A stretch of DNA of 18,925 nucleotides from Oscillospiraceae bacterium (GTDB lineage: Bacteria > Bacillota_A > Clostridia > Oscillospirales > Oscillospiraceae), in the NCBI GenBank assembly GCA_902795095.1, contig CADBKB010000015.1:1-18925 (forward strand), given 5' to 3'. The notes under the pieces are model-generated. The model had not been told where the DNA came from and did not search any database. It saw only the letters and a program-made list of their open reading frames with translations. Every line of letters starts with the position of its first letter. Position 1 is the first letter of the stretch. Of this stretch, positions 1 through 6,853 are shown one piece after another. The position numbers and the translations under genes were made by a program.

Positions 1-21
1 GAAACCGTCAGGGTTTCCTTT
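1..21 (+). terminator. Possible clipped terminator at the window edge
   Basis: Bases 1-6 (GAAACC) pair with 12-17 (GGTTTC) around a 5-nt loop, followed by CCTTTC. This could be the 3' end of a terminator for a rightward gene lying outside the window, but the stem is short and its left side may be cut off by the window edge. Confidence 0.2.
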
Positions 22-37
22 CGCGTCCAATCAAACC

Positions 38-70
38 GTTTTCCAAACTTTTTCCAAAAGTTTGGAAAAC
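38..70. repeat. Perfect 15-bp palindrome with 3-nt loop
   Basis: Bases 38-52 are the exact reverse complement of 56-70 (arm GTTTTCCAAACTTTT), with a TCC loop. The stem is AT-rich and capped by G-C pairs at the outer ends. No T-run follows on either strand, so it is not a standard terminator. It resembles in design the palindromes at 6150-6176 and 15273-15293, although the arm sequences differ. It may be a small dispersed repeat. Confidence 0.7.
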
Positions 71-73
71 GCA

Positions 74-137
74 CCCAGCGGGGCAAAAATACTTTTTTGA
101 CACGCTGGGGGCCGGTCTCCCGCCTGGGGAGACCGGC
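74..137 (-). terminator. Tandem hairpins downstream of the LysR gene
   Basis: Reading leftward from the lysR stop codon, the first stem is 127-137 with 111-121 (11 bp, GC-rich, 5-nt loop). A second stem, 103-109 with 74-80 (7 bp), encloses an A/T-rich loop that can itself pair. There is no immediate T-run after the first hairpin on the minus strand, but a T5 stretch (from 85-89) lies inside the second. A terminator is plausible but not textbook. Confidence 0.45.
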
Positions 138-144
138 GCTTTGC

Positions 145-1026
145 TTATGCTTTATAGAGCTCCGTGACGACCTCGTGGGCGCAGGCGATGAGCCGGGCCA
201 CGGAAGGCTTGGGGATGGCGTTTTTGCGGGTGATCACGCCCAGGGTGCGGGCGTAGGGCGGCTGCAGCGGCCGGGCGCAGACGTTCTGCTCGTAGCCCCG
301 GATGGTGAGCTCCGAGAGGATGCTCACCCCCAGACCGTGGGCCACCATGGAGATCAGGGCCTGGTTGCTGGTGGTGGTGGTGAGGATGCGGGGATGAATA
401 TTATGCTGGGCGAACAGGGAGAGGATCTCGGCGGCGTTGCCGAAGGCGGGCACCAGGAATTCCGCCCCGTCATACTGCTCCACGGGGACCTTGTCGTACT
501 TCTCGGCGTAGGCGGTCCTGGGCAGCAGAGCCACCAGGGGATCTTCCCGCAGGGGGTACCAGTCCACCGGCTCATCCTTGGGGGCGCTGGTAAACGCCAG
601 ATCGCAGCGGCCGGAGATCACATCGGCAAAAAGCTGCTCCCGGGAGCCGTCCTGGACGGTGATCTGTACGCCGGGGAGCTCCGTGCGGAAGCGGTCCAGG
701 ATCTGGGGCAGCCAGTGGGTGGCGATGCTGGCATAGGTCCCGATGCTGACAAGGACGTTGGCCTGGTCGCTGATGGTGCGGATCTCCTCGGCAAGCTGGT
801 CCGAGGCCTCCAGGAATCGGGTGATCCGCGGCATGAGCCGCTCCCCGTCGGGGGTCAGCCGGATGCCGAAATGGCCGCGCTCAAGCAGGCGAAAGCCCAC
901 CTCGGCCTCCAGGGCGTTCATCATATGGGTCAGGCCCGACTGGGTATAGCCAAGCAGATCCGCTGCGCGGGTAAAGCTGCCTTCAGTCACGGCGGTGACC
1001 ATGGCTTCGTATTTTTTGGTATCCAT
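145..1026 (-). CDS. LysR-family transcriptional regulator
   Basis: The protein has 293 residues, the usual LysR length. Residues 1-60 form the winged helix-turn-helix (SFTRAADLLGYTQSGLTHMM, then a conserved ALEAEVGFRLLER segment). The remainder is a periplasmic-binding-protein-like effector domain, including the typical GLGVSILSEL segment near residue 235. The start is the ATG at 1026, because an AAGGAG lies 7 nt before it; an in-frame ATG 7 codons upstream lies too close to or within that Shine-Dalgarno region. Members bind DNA as dimers or tetramers and respond to a small-molecule co-inducer. They often control a divergent gene, but here the divergent neighbour is rimP, a housekeeping gene with its own distant promoter. 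The target and ligand therefore cannot be read from context. Family assignment is certain; specific function is unknown. Confidence 0.95.
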   Translation of the reverse strand: MDTKKYEAMVTAVTEGSFTRAADLLGYTQSGLTHMMNALEAEVGFRLLERGHFGIRLTPDGERLMPRITRFLEASDQLAEEIRTISDQANVLVSIGTYASIATHWLPQILDRFRTELPGVQITVQDGSREQLFADVISGRCDLAFTSAPKDEPVDWYPLREDPLVALLPRTAYAEKYDKVPVEQYDGAEFLVPAFGNAAEILSLFAQHNIHPRILTTTTSNQALISMVAHGLGVSILSELTIRGYEQNVCARPLQPPYARTLGVITRKNAIPKPSVARLIACAHEVVTELYKA

Positions 1027-1074
1027 GGTATGGCTCCTTCTCGGCACAGTCTGTTTCCCGGTTTATTCCCTGCT

Positions 1075-1103
1075 ATTATAAAAAATTCCCGTCAAAAAAT
1101 CAA
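1075..1103 (-). promoter_or_regulatory. Sigma-A-type promoter for the LysR gene
   Basis: On the minus strand, TTGATT (1098-1103) is followed by a 17-bp spacer and a perfect TATAAT (1075-1080). Transcription would start near 1068, giving a leader of about 40 nt before the ATG at 1026. Confidence 0.7.
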
Positions 1104-1238
1104 TAGTTATATGCGAAAATGTCATAAGCCGGGTGCTTCGCCGGCCCGCCCGGCCCGCAGAGCGTCCCATCCGGGCGCCGGCAGCGCAATAATCCACCGC
1201 AAACGCAGAAAAAGTCGAATATTTTCTTGAAAAAACAC

Positions 1239-1267
1239 TTGCATTTCTCGGGGATTCATGCTATAAT
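1239..1267 (+). promoter_or_regulatory. Sigma-A-type promoter of the rimP-nusA-infB operon
   Basis: TTGCAT (1239-1244), a 17-bp spacer and a perfect TATAAT (1262-1267). The expected start site is near 1274, about 70 nt upstream of the rimP ATG. No equally good promoter is seen further into the operon. Confidence 0.8.
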
Positions 1268-1297
1268 CGCCGTGATCTTAGAGTAAGCTATTACCAG

Positions 1298-1323
1298 AGA
1301 GAGGGGACCTCCCCTCTCTTTTT
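1298..1323 (+). terminator. Leader hairpin with T-run upstream of rimP (attenuator candidate)
   Basis: AGAGAGGGG (1298-1306) pairs perfectly with CCCCTCTCT (1311-1319) around an ACCT loop, and T5 runs from 1319 to 1323. This has the form of an intrinsic terminator. It lies between the operon promoter and rimP, so it would act on the operon's own leader transcript. Confidence 0.65.
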
Positions 1324-1343
1324 GATTGAGAAAGGCAAAGACG

Positions 1344-1796
1344 ATGAAAGTGACAGAACAGGTCCGGCTCCTGGCCGAGCCGGTGGTGGCAGACCGGGGC
1401 TGCGAGCTCTGGGACGTGGAGTACGTCCGCGAGGGCGGCGGCTGGTTCCTGCGCATCTATCTCGATAAAGAGGGCGGCGTGGACATCGCCGACTGCGAGG
1501 CCGTCTCCCGGGCCCTCGATCCCATCCTGGACGAGGCCGATCCCATCCCCGACAGCTACACCTTCGAGGTTTGCTCGGCGGGCCTGGAGCGGGTGCTCAA
1601 GCGGCCCGGCGACTTCGAGCGCTTCCTGGGCGCGGACGTGCTGGTGCGGCTCTACCGTCCCCGGGACGGCGCCAAGGAATTTGCCGGTGTGCTGAAAAGC
1701 TACGACGGCGGCGACGTGACCGTGGAGGTTGGCGGCGCGCCCATCACCTGTACAAAAGCAGAGATCGCGCAGGTGCGTCTGCGCGTGGACTTCTGA
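1344..1796 (+). CDS. rimP: Ribosome maturation factor RimP
   Basis: The 150-residue protein matches RimP in length and sequence. The N-terminal alpha/beta domain (about 1-80) contains the ELWDVEYVREGGGWFLRIYL strand pair. The conserved YTFEVCSAGLERVLKRPGDF segment (about 73-92) corresponds to the family's LEVSSPGLDRPL motif. A C-terminal SH3-like barrel follows. RimP binds free 30S subunits and helps 16S rRNA and protein assembly. The start is taken as the ATG at 1344, preceded by GAGAAAGG; an in-frame TTG at 1326 would give six extra non-conserved residues and overlap the T-run of the leader hairpin. It is the first gene of the operon and is separated from nusA by 11 nt. Confidence 0.95.
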   Translation: MKVTEQVRLLAEPVVADRGCELWDVEYVREGGGWFLRIYLDKEGGVDIADCEAVSRALDPILDEADPIPDSYTFEVCSAGLERVLKRPGDFERFLGADVLVRLYRPRDGAKEFAGVLKSYDGGDVTVEVGGAPITCTKAEIAQVRLRVDF

Positions 1797-1807
1797 GGAG
1801 GAACATC

Positions 1808-2896
1808 ATGAACGCTGAAATTTTTGCAGCCCTCAAGCAGCTCGAGCGGGAGCGCGGCATCCCCACCGACTACATGGTGGACAAGATCACCCAGGCGCTG
1901 ACCGCCGCCTATAAGAAAAACTGCGAGGGATATAAGGAAAACATCCACGTCGCCCTGGGCGAGGAGGGCATCCGCATGTACGCCCAGAAGGAGGTCGTGG
2001 ACGAGGTCCTGTCCCCCATGACCGAGATCACGCTGGACGCCGCCCGCGAGATCGATTCCACCGTCCAGCTCGGCGACCTGGTGGATGTGGACATCGAGCC
2101 CCGGGGCTTCGGCCGCATCGCCGCCCAGACCGCCAAGCAGGTCATCATCCAGGGCATCCGCGAGGCCGAGCACGGCATGATCTATGACAACTTCTCCTCC
2201 AAGCAGCATGAGATCCTCACCGGCACGGTGCTGCGCATCTCCCCCGACTCGGGCGATATGACCGTCCGCATCGGCCAAGGCAGCGACCGCACCGACGCCT
2301 ACCTCAACGCCGGCGAGCAGGTGCGCGGCGAGCGCTACCGTGAGGGCGACCTCATCCGCGTGTACATCGCCGACGTGCGCCGCGGCACCCGCGGCCCGCA
2401 GATCATCGTATCGCGCACCCACCCGGGCCTCGTGAAGCGCCTGTTCGAGATGAACGTGCCCGAGATCGAGGACGGCCTGGTGGAGATCAAGTCCATCGCC
2501 CGCGAGGCGGGCTCGCGCACCAAGCTGGCCGTGTGCGCCACCGAGGAGAACATCGATCCCGTGGGCGCCTGCGTCGGCCCCAGAGGCGGCCGCGTCGGCG
2601 CTGTGGTGGACGAGCTCCACGGCGAGAAGATGGACATCGTGGTCTGGTCCGAGGACCCCGCGGAGTTCATCGCCTCGGCCCTGAGCCCGGCGGACGTCAT
2701 TTCCGTCACCCTGGCCCCCGGCGCCAAGGCCTGCCGGGTCATCGTTCCCGACGATCAGCTTTCCCTGGCCATCGGCAAGGAGGGGCAGAACGCCCGCCTC
2801 GCCGCCAGACTCACCGGCTATAAGATCGACATCAAGCCCGCCTCCCAGGCGGACGCCGAGCCCTTCCCCGCCCCCGCGCCGGTGGAAGCGGAGTAA
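1808..2896 (+). CDS. nusA: Transcription termination/antitermination factor NusA
   Basis: The 362-residue protein has the short Gram-positive NusA architecture. Residues 1-125 are the RNA polymerase-binding N-terminal domain. An S1 RNA-binding domain spans about 135-200. KH1 carries GACVGPRGGRV at 253-263, and KH2 carries AIGKEGQNARLAARL at 321-335. The C-terminal acidic repeats of the proteobacterial protein are absent, as expected for Firmicutes. NusA rides on elongating RNA polymerase and modulates pausing, hairpin-dependent termination and antitermination. The ATG at 1808 follows GAGGAGG at good spacing; a longer in-frame reading upstream overlaps rimP and has no homology. NusA could act on the hairpin in its own operon leader, but that is inference. 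Confidence 0.97.
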   Translation: MNAEIFAALKQLERERGIPTDYMVDKITQALTAAYKKNCEGYKENIHVALGEEGIRMYAQKEVVDEVLSPMTEITLDAAREIDSTVQLGDLVDVDIEPRGFGRIAAQTAKQVIIQGIREAEHGMIYDNFSSKQHEILTGTVLRISPDSGDMTVRIGQGSDRTDAYLNAGEQVRGERYREGDLIRVYIADVRRGTRGPQIIVSRTHPGLVKRLFEMNVPEIEDGLVEIKSIAREAGSRTKLAVCATEENIDPVGACVGPRGGRVGAVVDELHGEKMDIVVWSEDPAEFIASALSPADVISVTLAPGAKACRVIVPDDQLSLAIGKEGQNARLAARLTGYKIDIKPASQADAEPFPAPAPVEAE

Positions 2897-2932
2897 GCAT
2901 ACATCAGACTGTTCCATCAGGGAGGGAGTACC

Positions 2933-3205
2933 GTGGCAAAGAAAATACCGATGCGCCAGTGCCTGGGCTGCCGCGAGATGAAGCCCAAGCGCGAGCTGGT
3001 GCGGGTCGTGCGCTCGCCCCAGGGCGAGATCTCCATCGACCTCCGGGGCAAGGCCCCGGGCCGCGGCGCCTATGTCTGCCGCGACAGCGCGTGCCTCAGG
3101 CAGGCCCTGCGCAGCCGCGCCATCGAGCGCAGCCTCGATACGCCCATTCCGCAGGAGCTCTGCGACGCGCTGATCGCGCAGATGGAGGTGCCGGATGGAG
3201 CGTGA
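2933..3205 (+). CDS. ylxR: YlxR/RnpM-family RNA-binding protein (DUF448)
   Basis: The 90-residue protein carries the family signature GRGAYVC (43-49) and a basic N-terminus with CLGCREMKPKRELVR. Cysteines at 10, 13, 49 and 54 are arranged as two CxxC-like pairs, common in clostridial members and possibly structural. The Bacillus subtilis homologue has been reported to bind the RNase P RNA and modulate the enzyme (RnpM); other work describes it as a nucleoid-associated regulator. Start is GTG at 2933 after a GGGAGGGAG sequence. It sits between nusA and ylxQ, as in most Firmicutes, and its end overlaps ylxQ by 11 nt. Confidence 0.93.
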   Translation: MAKKIPMRQCLGCREMKPKRELVRVVRSPQGEISIDLRGKAPGRGAYVCRDSACLRQALRSRAIERSLDTPIPQELCDALIAQMEVPDGA

Positions 3206-3620
3206 CAAAGCCCTGAATCTGCTGTCCCTGGCCCGCAAGGGCAGGCGCGTCGAGGTGGGAGAGATCCCCGTGGGCGCCTGCACCAGGGCCGACAAGGCGC
3301 AGCTGGTGCTCCTGGCGTCCGACGCCGGCGAGCACACCGTGCGGCGGGTGAAAAACTTCGTGGCCGGCACCGGGCAGCCCCTGCTGCAGGTGGGCTACGA
3401 CAAGGATACCCTGGGCGCCGCCGTGGGATACAGCGCCATTTCCGTGTGCGCGCTGACGGATCCCGCCCTGGCCCTGAATTTTGTCCGGGCGCTCCCGCCC
3501 GAGGCGCAGGATCCGGCGCTGACCGAAGCGCTGGAGGCGCGCGCGCAGAAGGCCCGCCGCAGGCAGGCAGAGCAGAAGGCCCACCGTGCCAATGTCCGGC
3601 ACGGGAAGAAGAAATCGTAG
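3195..3620 (+). CDS. ylxQ: YlxQ, L7Ae-family RNA-binding protein
   Basis: The protein has 141 residues. The first 100 form an L7Ae/L30e-like fold: [15 protein letters not shown] near the N-terminus, [17 protein letters not shown] as the second strand-helix unit, and a G(A)[12 protein letters not shown] segment. Members bind kink-turn RNA; the cellular target of YlxQ is not well established. Residues 115-141 form a basic, Ala/Arg/Lys-rich tail that goes beyond the core fold. The ATG at 3195 lies 4 nt after GGAGGTG, inside the end of ylxR, so the two genes are probably translationally coupled. infB starts 16 nt after its stop. Confidence 0.9.
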   Translation: MERDKALNLLSLARKGRRVEVGEIPVGACTRADKAQLVLLASDAGEHTVRRVKNFVAGTGQPLLQVGYDKDTLGAAVGYSAISVCALTDPALALNFVRALPPEAQDPALTEALEARAQKARRRQAEQKAHRANVRHGKKKS

Positions 3621-3636
3621 TTATGGAGGTGGCCGT

Positions 3637-6048
3637 ATGAGTATTGTGAAGTACAGAGTCAGAGACGTTGCCGCGGATTTTGGCATGGAGGCCAAGCAGG
3701 TCGCGCAGATCCTCTCGAAATTCTTTGAAAAGCCCCGGAGCAACATGCAGGTGCTCACGGAGGAGCAGCTCAACGTGCTGTTTGACTATATGACCCAGAA
3801 GAACCAGATCAGCTCCATCGAGCAGGTCTTTGCCGAGGCCATGGCCCGCCGCGAGGAAAAGGAAAAGCAGGCCGCGGCCGAGCAGGCGAAAAAAGAAGCC
3901 GAGCAGGCCAAGAAGGCGGCCGAGCAGGCGGCCAGGAGCGCCAAGGACGGCGCAAAGCCCGCCGCCCAGCCGGCAGCCCCGGCGCCCAAGGCCGAGAACC
4001 GGCCCCCGAAGCCCCCTGTCAAGCCCGCCAAGCCCGCGGAGCCCCAGCGCAAGCGCGAGCGCCGCGTGGTGGATACCTCCGCCGTCACCGTCAACGCCGA
4101 GCGCTTTGACGACCGTGTGGACGTGCTGGTCACCGCCCGGGAGCAGAACTTCACCGGCGGCAAGCAGCGCATCGGCGGCCGCGGCTCCAAGAAGAAGCAG
4201 CAGAACCAGAAGAAGGGCAAGTTTGCCGGCGGCACCAAGTCCCGCACCGAGGAGCAGGAGAAGATGCGCCGCCTGCAGCTGGAGATCGCCAAGAAGGCTC
4301 CGCTGACGGTCAAGATCCCCGACGAGATCACCGTGGGCGAGCTGGCCTCCCGCATGAAGAAGACCGCCGCCGAGGTCATCAAGTTCCTGATGCGCAACGG
4401 CGTCATGGCCGGCATCAACCAGAACATCGACTTCGAGACCGCCGAATATGTGGCCACGGAAATGGGCTGCAAGGTGGAGAAGGAGGTCGTCGTCACCATC
4501 GAGGAGCGCCTGTTCGACGACCATGTGGACACCGAGGAGGAGCTCGTCACCCGCCCGCCCGTGGTGGTGGTCATGGGCCACGTCGACCACGGCAAGACCA
4601 GCCTGCTCGACGCCGTGCGCAACACCAACGTGGTCTCCGGCGAGGCCGGCGGCATCACCCAGCACATCGGCGCCTACACCGTTGAGATCAACGGACAGCC
4701 CATCACCTTCCTGGATACCCCGGGCCACGCGGCCTTCACCGAGATGCGCGCCCGCGGCGCCCTGTGCACCGACATCGCCATCCTGGTCGTCGCGGCGGAC
4801 GACGGCATCATGCCCCAGACCGTCGAGGCCATCAACCACGCCAAGGCCGCCAAGATCCCCATCATCGTGGCCGTCAACAAAATGGATAAGCCCGGCGCCA
4901 ACCCCGACCGCGTCCTCACCCAGCTCACCGAGCACGATCTGGTGCCCTCCGAGTGGGGCGGCGAAACCGAGGTTTGCCGCATTTCCGCCAAGACCGGCGA
5001 GGGCATCGACGACCTGCTGGAGACGGTCATCATGACCGCCGAGCTGGCAGAGCTCCGCGCCAATCCCAACCGCGCCGCCAAGGGCACCGTTATCGAGGCC
5101 CGCCTGGACAAGGCCCGCGGTCCCATCGCCACCCTGCTGGTGCAGAACGGCACCCTCAACCACGGCGACATCATCATCGCCGGCACGGCCGTGGGCCGCG
5201 TCCGCGTCATGACCAACGACAAGGGCCGCACCGTCAAGCACGCCGGTCCCTCCGTGCCCGTGGAGATCACGGGTCTGGCCGAAGTCCCCGCCCCCGGCGA
5301 CGAGTTCGCGAGCGTCGAGGACGAGCGCATGGCCAGACAGCTGGTGGAGCAGCGCAAGCAGCGCATCAAGGACGCCGCCGCCAAGCTCACCCAGAAGGTC
5401 ACCCTCGACAACCTGTTCGCCAAGATGCAGGAGGGCGAGATGAAGGAGCTGAACCTCATCGTCAAGGCCGACGTGCAGGGCTCCGCCGAGGCGGTCAAGG
5501 CCTCCCTGGAGAAGCTCAACAACGACGAGGTCCGCGTGAAGGTCATCCACGCCGGCGTCGGCGCCATCAACGAGTCCGATATCCTGCTGGCCTCCACCGC
5601 CAACGCCATCGTCGTGGGCTTCAATGTCCGCCCGAACGACGCCGCCCAGGCCGCCGCCAAGCGCGACCACGTGGATATGCGCATGTACCGCGTCATCTAC
5701 GACGCCATCGACGAGATCGAGGCCGCCATGAAGGGCATGCTGGCCCCGAAGTACCGCGAGGCCGTCATCGGCCACGCCGAGGTCCGCCAGACCTACCGCG
5801 TCAGCGCCATCGGCACCATCGCCGGCTGCTACGTCCGCGACGGACGCATCACCCGCGACGGCCAGGTGCGTGTCCTGCGCGACAATATCGTCATCCACGA
5901 GGGCAAGATCGGCTCGCTGCAGCGCTTCAAGGACTCCGTCCGCGAGGTCCAGGAGAAGTACGAGTGCGGCATGAGCATCGAGCGCTTCAACGACATCAAG
6001 GAAGGCGACGTGTTTGAGTGCTTCATCATGGAGGAGATCCCCCGCTGA
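3637..6048 (+). CDS. infB: Translation initiation factor IF-2
   Basis: The protein has 803 residues. It has an N-terminal IF2N module (1-55), then a long Ala/Lys/Glu/Pro-rich unstructured linker (about 65-215), and a second IF2N module (about 221-277). The GTPase domain follows with G1 GHVDHGKT (314-321), G2 GGITQHIG around 338, G3 DTPGH (360-364), G4 NKMD (414-417) and G5 SAK (450-452). Domains II, III and the C-terminal fMet-tRNA-binding barrel complete it. IF-2 delivers initiator tRNA to the 30S subunit and promotes subunit joining. The ATG at 3637 follows GGAGGT by 6 nt; upstream in-frame codons overlap ylxQ and are not conserved. All catalytic motifs are intact, including His364 of DTPGH. 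Confidence 0.98.
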   Translation: MSIVKYRVRDVAADFGMEAKQVAQILSKFFEKPRSNMQVLTEEQLNVLFDYMTQKNQISSIEQVFAEAMARREEKEKQAAAEQAKKEAEQAKKAAEQAARSAKDGAKPAAQPAAPAPKAENRPPKPPVKPAKPAEPQRKRERRVVDTSAVTVNAERFDDRVDVLVTAREQNFTGGKQRIGGRGSKKKQQNQKKGKFAGGTKSRTEEQEKMRRLQLEIAKKAPLTVKIPDEITVGELASRMKKTAAEVIKFLMRNGVMAGINQNIDFETAEYVATEMGCKVEKEVVVTIEERLFDDHVDTEEELVTRPPVVVVMGHVDHGKTSLLDAVRNTNVVSGEAGGITQHIGAYTVEINGQPITFLDTPGHAAFTEMRARGALCTDIAILVVAADDGIMPQTVEAINHAKAAKIPIIVAVNKMDKPGANPDRVLTQLTEHDLVPSEWGGETEVCRISAKTGEGIDDLLETVIMTAELAELRANPNRAAKGTVIEARLDKARGPIATLLVQNGTLNHGDIIIAGTAVGRVRVMTNDKGRTVKHAGPSVPVEITGLAEVPAPGDEFASVEDERMARQLVEQRKQRIKDAAAKLTQKVTLDNLFAKMQEGEMKELNLIVKADVQGSAEAVKASLEKLNNDEVRVKVIHAGVGAINESDILLASTANAIVVGFNVRPNDAAQAAAKRDHVDMRMYRVIYDAIDEIEAAMKGMLAPKYREAVIGHAEVRQTYRVSAIGTIAGCYVRDGRITRDGQVRVLRDNIVIHEGKIGSLQRFKDSVREVQEKYECGMSIERFNDIKEGDVFECFIMEEIPR

Positions 6049-6075
6049 GGCACAGCGCCCATAAAGTAACCACAG

Positions 6076-6120
6076 CGCGGGGCAGCGCGGTCTGACCGCC
6101 GCTGCCCCGCGATTCTTTAA
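6076..6120 (+). terminator. GC-rich hairpin after infB
   Basis: CGCGGGGCAGCG (6076-6087) pairs with CGCTGCCCCGCG (6100-6111), and CGG/CCG (6088-6090, 6096-6098) extend the stem inward. The following ATTCTTTAA is only partly T-rich, so termination may be incomplete. This would allow partial read-through into rbfA. Confidence 0.5.
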
Positions 6121-6149
6121 GATAATAGATAATAGTGAATAGTTTAGGT

Positions 6150-6176
6150 GTTTTTCATATCTGCGATATGAAAAAC
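6150..6176. repeat. Perfect 12-bp palindrome with 3-nt loop
   Basis: GTTTTTCATATC (6150-6161) is the exact reverse complement of 6165-6176, with loop TGC. It is AT-rich with G-C closing pairs. It lies between the infB terminator-like hairpin and the inverted-repeat element, and is similar in design to those at 38-70 and 15273-15293. Confidence 0.7.
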
Positions 6177-6208
6177 GGATTGAAAATGTTCAAAAAACGC
6201 ACAGCACC

Positions 6209-6431
6209 AAAGCCTTCCCCTTGAGGGGAAGGTGCCCCGAAGGGGCGGATGAGGTGGAAAGCCGAAGAGTCCTCAGAAGTCCCGTAAAACGCAAACAGCA
6301 GCAACTTTATCTTTCCGAACAAGTGCACTGCTGTTGAATCTTCCACCTCATCACCTAAAGGTACTAGGCGGCTTCGCCGCCGTCGCCGTCACGGCTTCGC
6401 CGTGCCACCTTCCCCTCAAGGGGAAGGCTTT
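6209..6431. mobile_element. MITE-like non-coding element with 26-bp terminal inverted repeats
   Basis: Bases 6209-6234 are the exact reverse complement of 6406-6431; the arm begins AAAGCCTTCCCC and is itself a hairpin (CCTTCCCC/GGGGAAGG). A second inverted pair, GATGAGGTGGAA, lies at 6248-6259 and 6341-6352. Between them the arms contain different small GC hairpins with 3-nt loops: GCCCC-GAA-GGGGC on the left; GGCGGC-TTC-GCCGCC and CACGGC-TTC-GCCGTG on the right. The central 80 bp is unpaired and non-coding. There is no transposase and no clear target-site duplication. The size and symmetry fit a miniature inverted-repeat element or a BIME-like repeat. Mobility is inferred. Confidence 0.65.
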
Positions 6432-6475
6432 TCGGCGCTCACTTGACAAACACTGTACAGACGGGAGGGAACCCC

Positions 6476-6853
6476 ATGTCTACCAACCGAATCGGACGCA
6501 TCAATGAGGAGATCCAGCGCGAGCTCAGCGAGCTGCTGCGCAATGTGAAGGATCCCCGCGTCCAGAAAACCATGATCTCCGTCACAAGGGTGCAGACCAC
6601 CTCGGATCTGCGCTATGCCAAGGTCTACGTCAGCATGTTCGACAAGGACCAGACCAAGGAGGTCCTCAAGGGCCTCAAATCCGCCGGCGGCTGGCTGCGC
6701 CGGGAGCTGGGCGCAAGGCTCCAGCTGCGCTATACCCCGGAGCTCGTCTGGGAGGAGGACACCTCCATCACCCACGGGGCCCGGATCTTCGACATCCTCG
6801 CCACCCTGGACATCCCCGAAGACGCCCCCGAGGAGACGGAACATGATGAATGA
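6476..6853 (+). CDS. rbfA: 30S ribosome-binding factor RbfA
   Basis: The 125-residue protein is a full-length RbfA. It shows the N-terminal RIGRINEEIQRELSELL helix, the VKDPRVQKTMISVTRV strand region (family motif KDPRV), the LRYAKVYVSM strand and a closing RYTPELVWEED segment. RbfA is a KH-fold protein that binds the 5' end region of 16S rRNA late in 30S assembly. The ATG at 6476 follows GGGAGGG by 6 nt; an in-frame TTG at 6443 coincides with TTGACA and adds non-conserved residues. Its end overlaps nrnA by 11 nt. The distance from infB is unusual because of the inserted repeat element. Confidence 0.95.
   Translation: MSTNRIGRINEEIQRELSELLRNVKDPRVQKTMISVTRVQTTSDLRYAKVYVSMFDKDQTKEVLKGLKSAGGWLRRELGARLQLRYTPELVWEEDTSITHGARIFDILATLDIPEDAPEETEHDE

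Larger units (their letters stand above)
1027..1343. other. 317-bp divergent intergenic region between lysR and rimP
   Basis: This stretch holds the leftward lysR promoter (1075-1103), the rightward rimP operon promoter (1239-1267) and a leader hairpin (1298-1323). The middle (about 1126-1190) is a short island of very GC-rich sequence with imperfect self-complementarity (GCCGG and CCGGC blocks) inside otherwise AT-rich DNA. I see no gene in it. Confidence 0.7.
6049..6475. other. 427-bp gap between infB and rbfA
   Basis: In most Firmicutes rbfA follows infB closely. Here the gap holds a terminator-like hairpin (6076-6111), an AT-rich stretch of short direct repeats (GATAATA motifs near 6121), a perfect palindrome (6150-6176), a 223-bp inverted-repeat element (6209-6431) and the rbfA ribosome binding site. 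I find no convincing gene. TTGACA at 6443-6448 matches a -35 box, but no -10 box lies at the right distance. Confidence 0.8.

Noticed and set aside
97..1230. A 377-codon rightward open frame opposite lysR
   Set aside because: It is an antisense shadow of the LysR gene in GC-rich DNA. Its sequence is low-complexity, rich in Gly/Asp/His, with no ribosome binding site or family resemblance.
3070..5898. A 942-codon leftward open frame opposite ylxR, ylxQ and infB
   Set aside because: It mirrors the highly conserved infB codons and consists of repetitive Gly/Leu/Asp/Val/His sequence. IF-2 with intact GTPase motifs on the other strand explains the DNA.
6155..6346. A 63-codon leftward ORF within the infB-rbfA gap
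   Set aside because: It runs through the inverted-repeat element and the palindrome, has no ribosome binding site and no recognisable content.
6209..6431. CRISPR array or riboswitch in the infB-rbfA gap
   Set aside because: The repeats are inverted rather than direct, with no regular spacers. The perfect terminal repeats fit a MITE-like element better than a conserved aptamer, and the rbfA ribosome binding site lies outside the fold.
6443..6448. TTGACA as a promoter for rbfA
   Set aside because: It is a perfect -35 hexamer, but no -10-like sequence lies 16-18 bp downstream; that position holds the GC-rich ribosome binding site.
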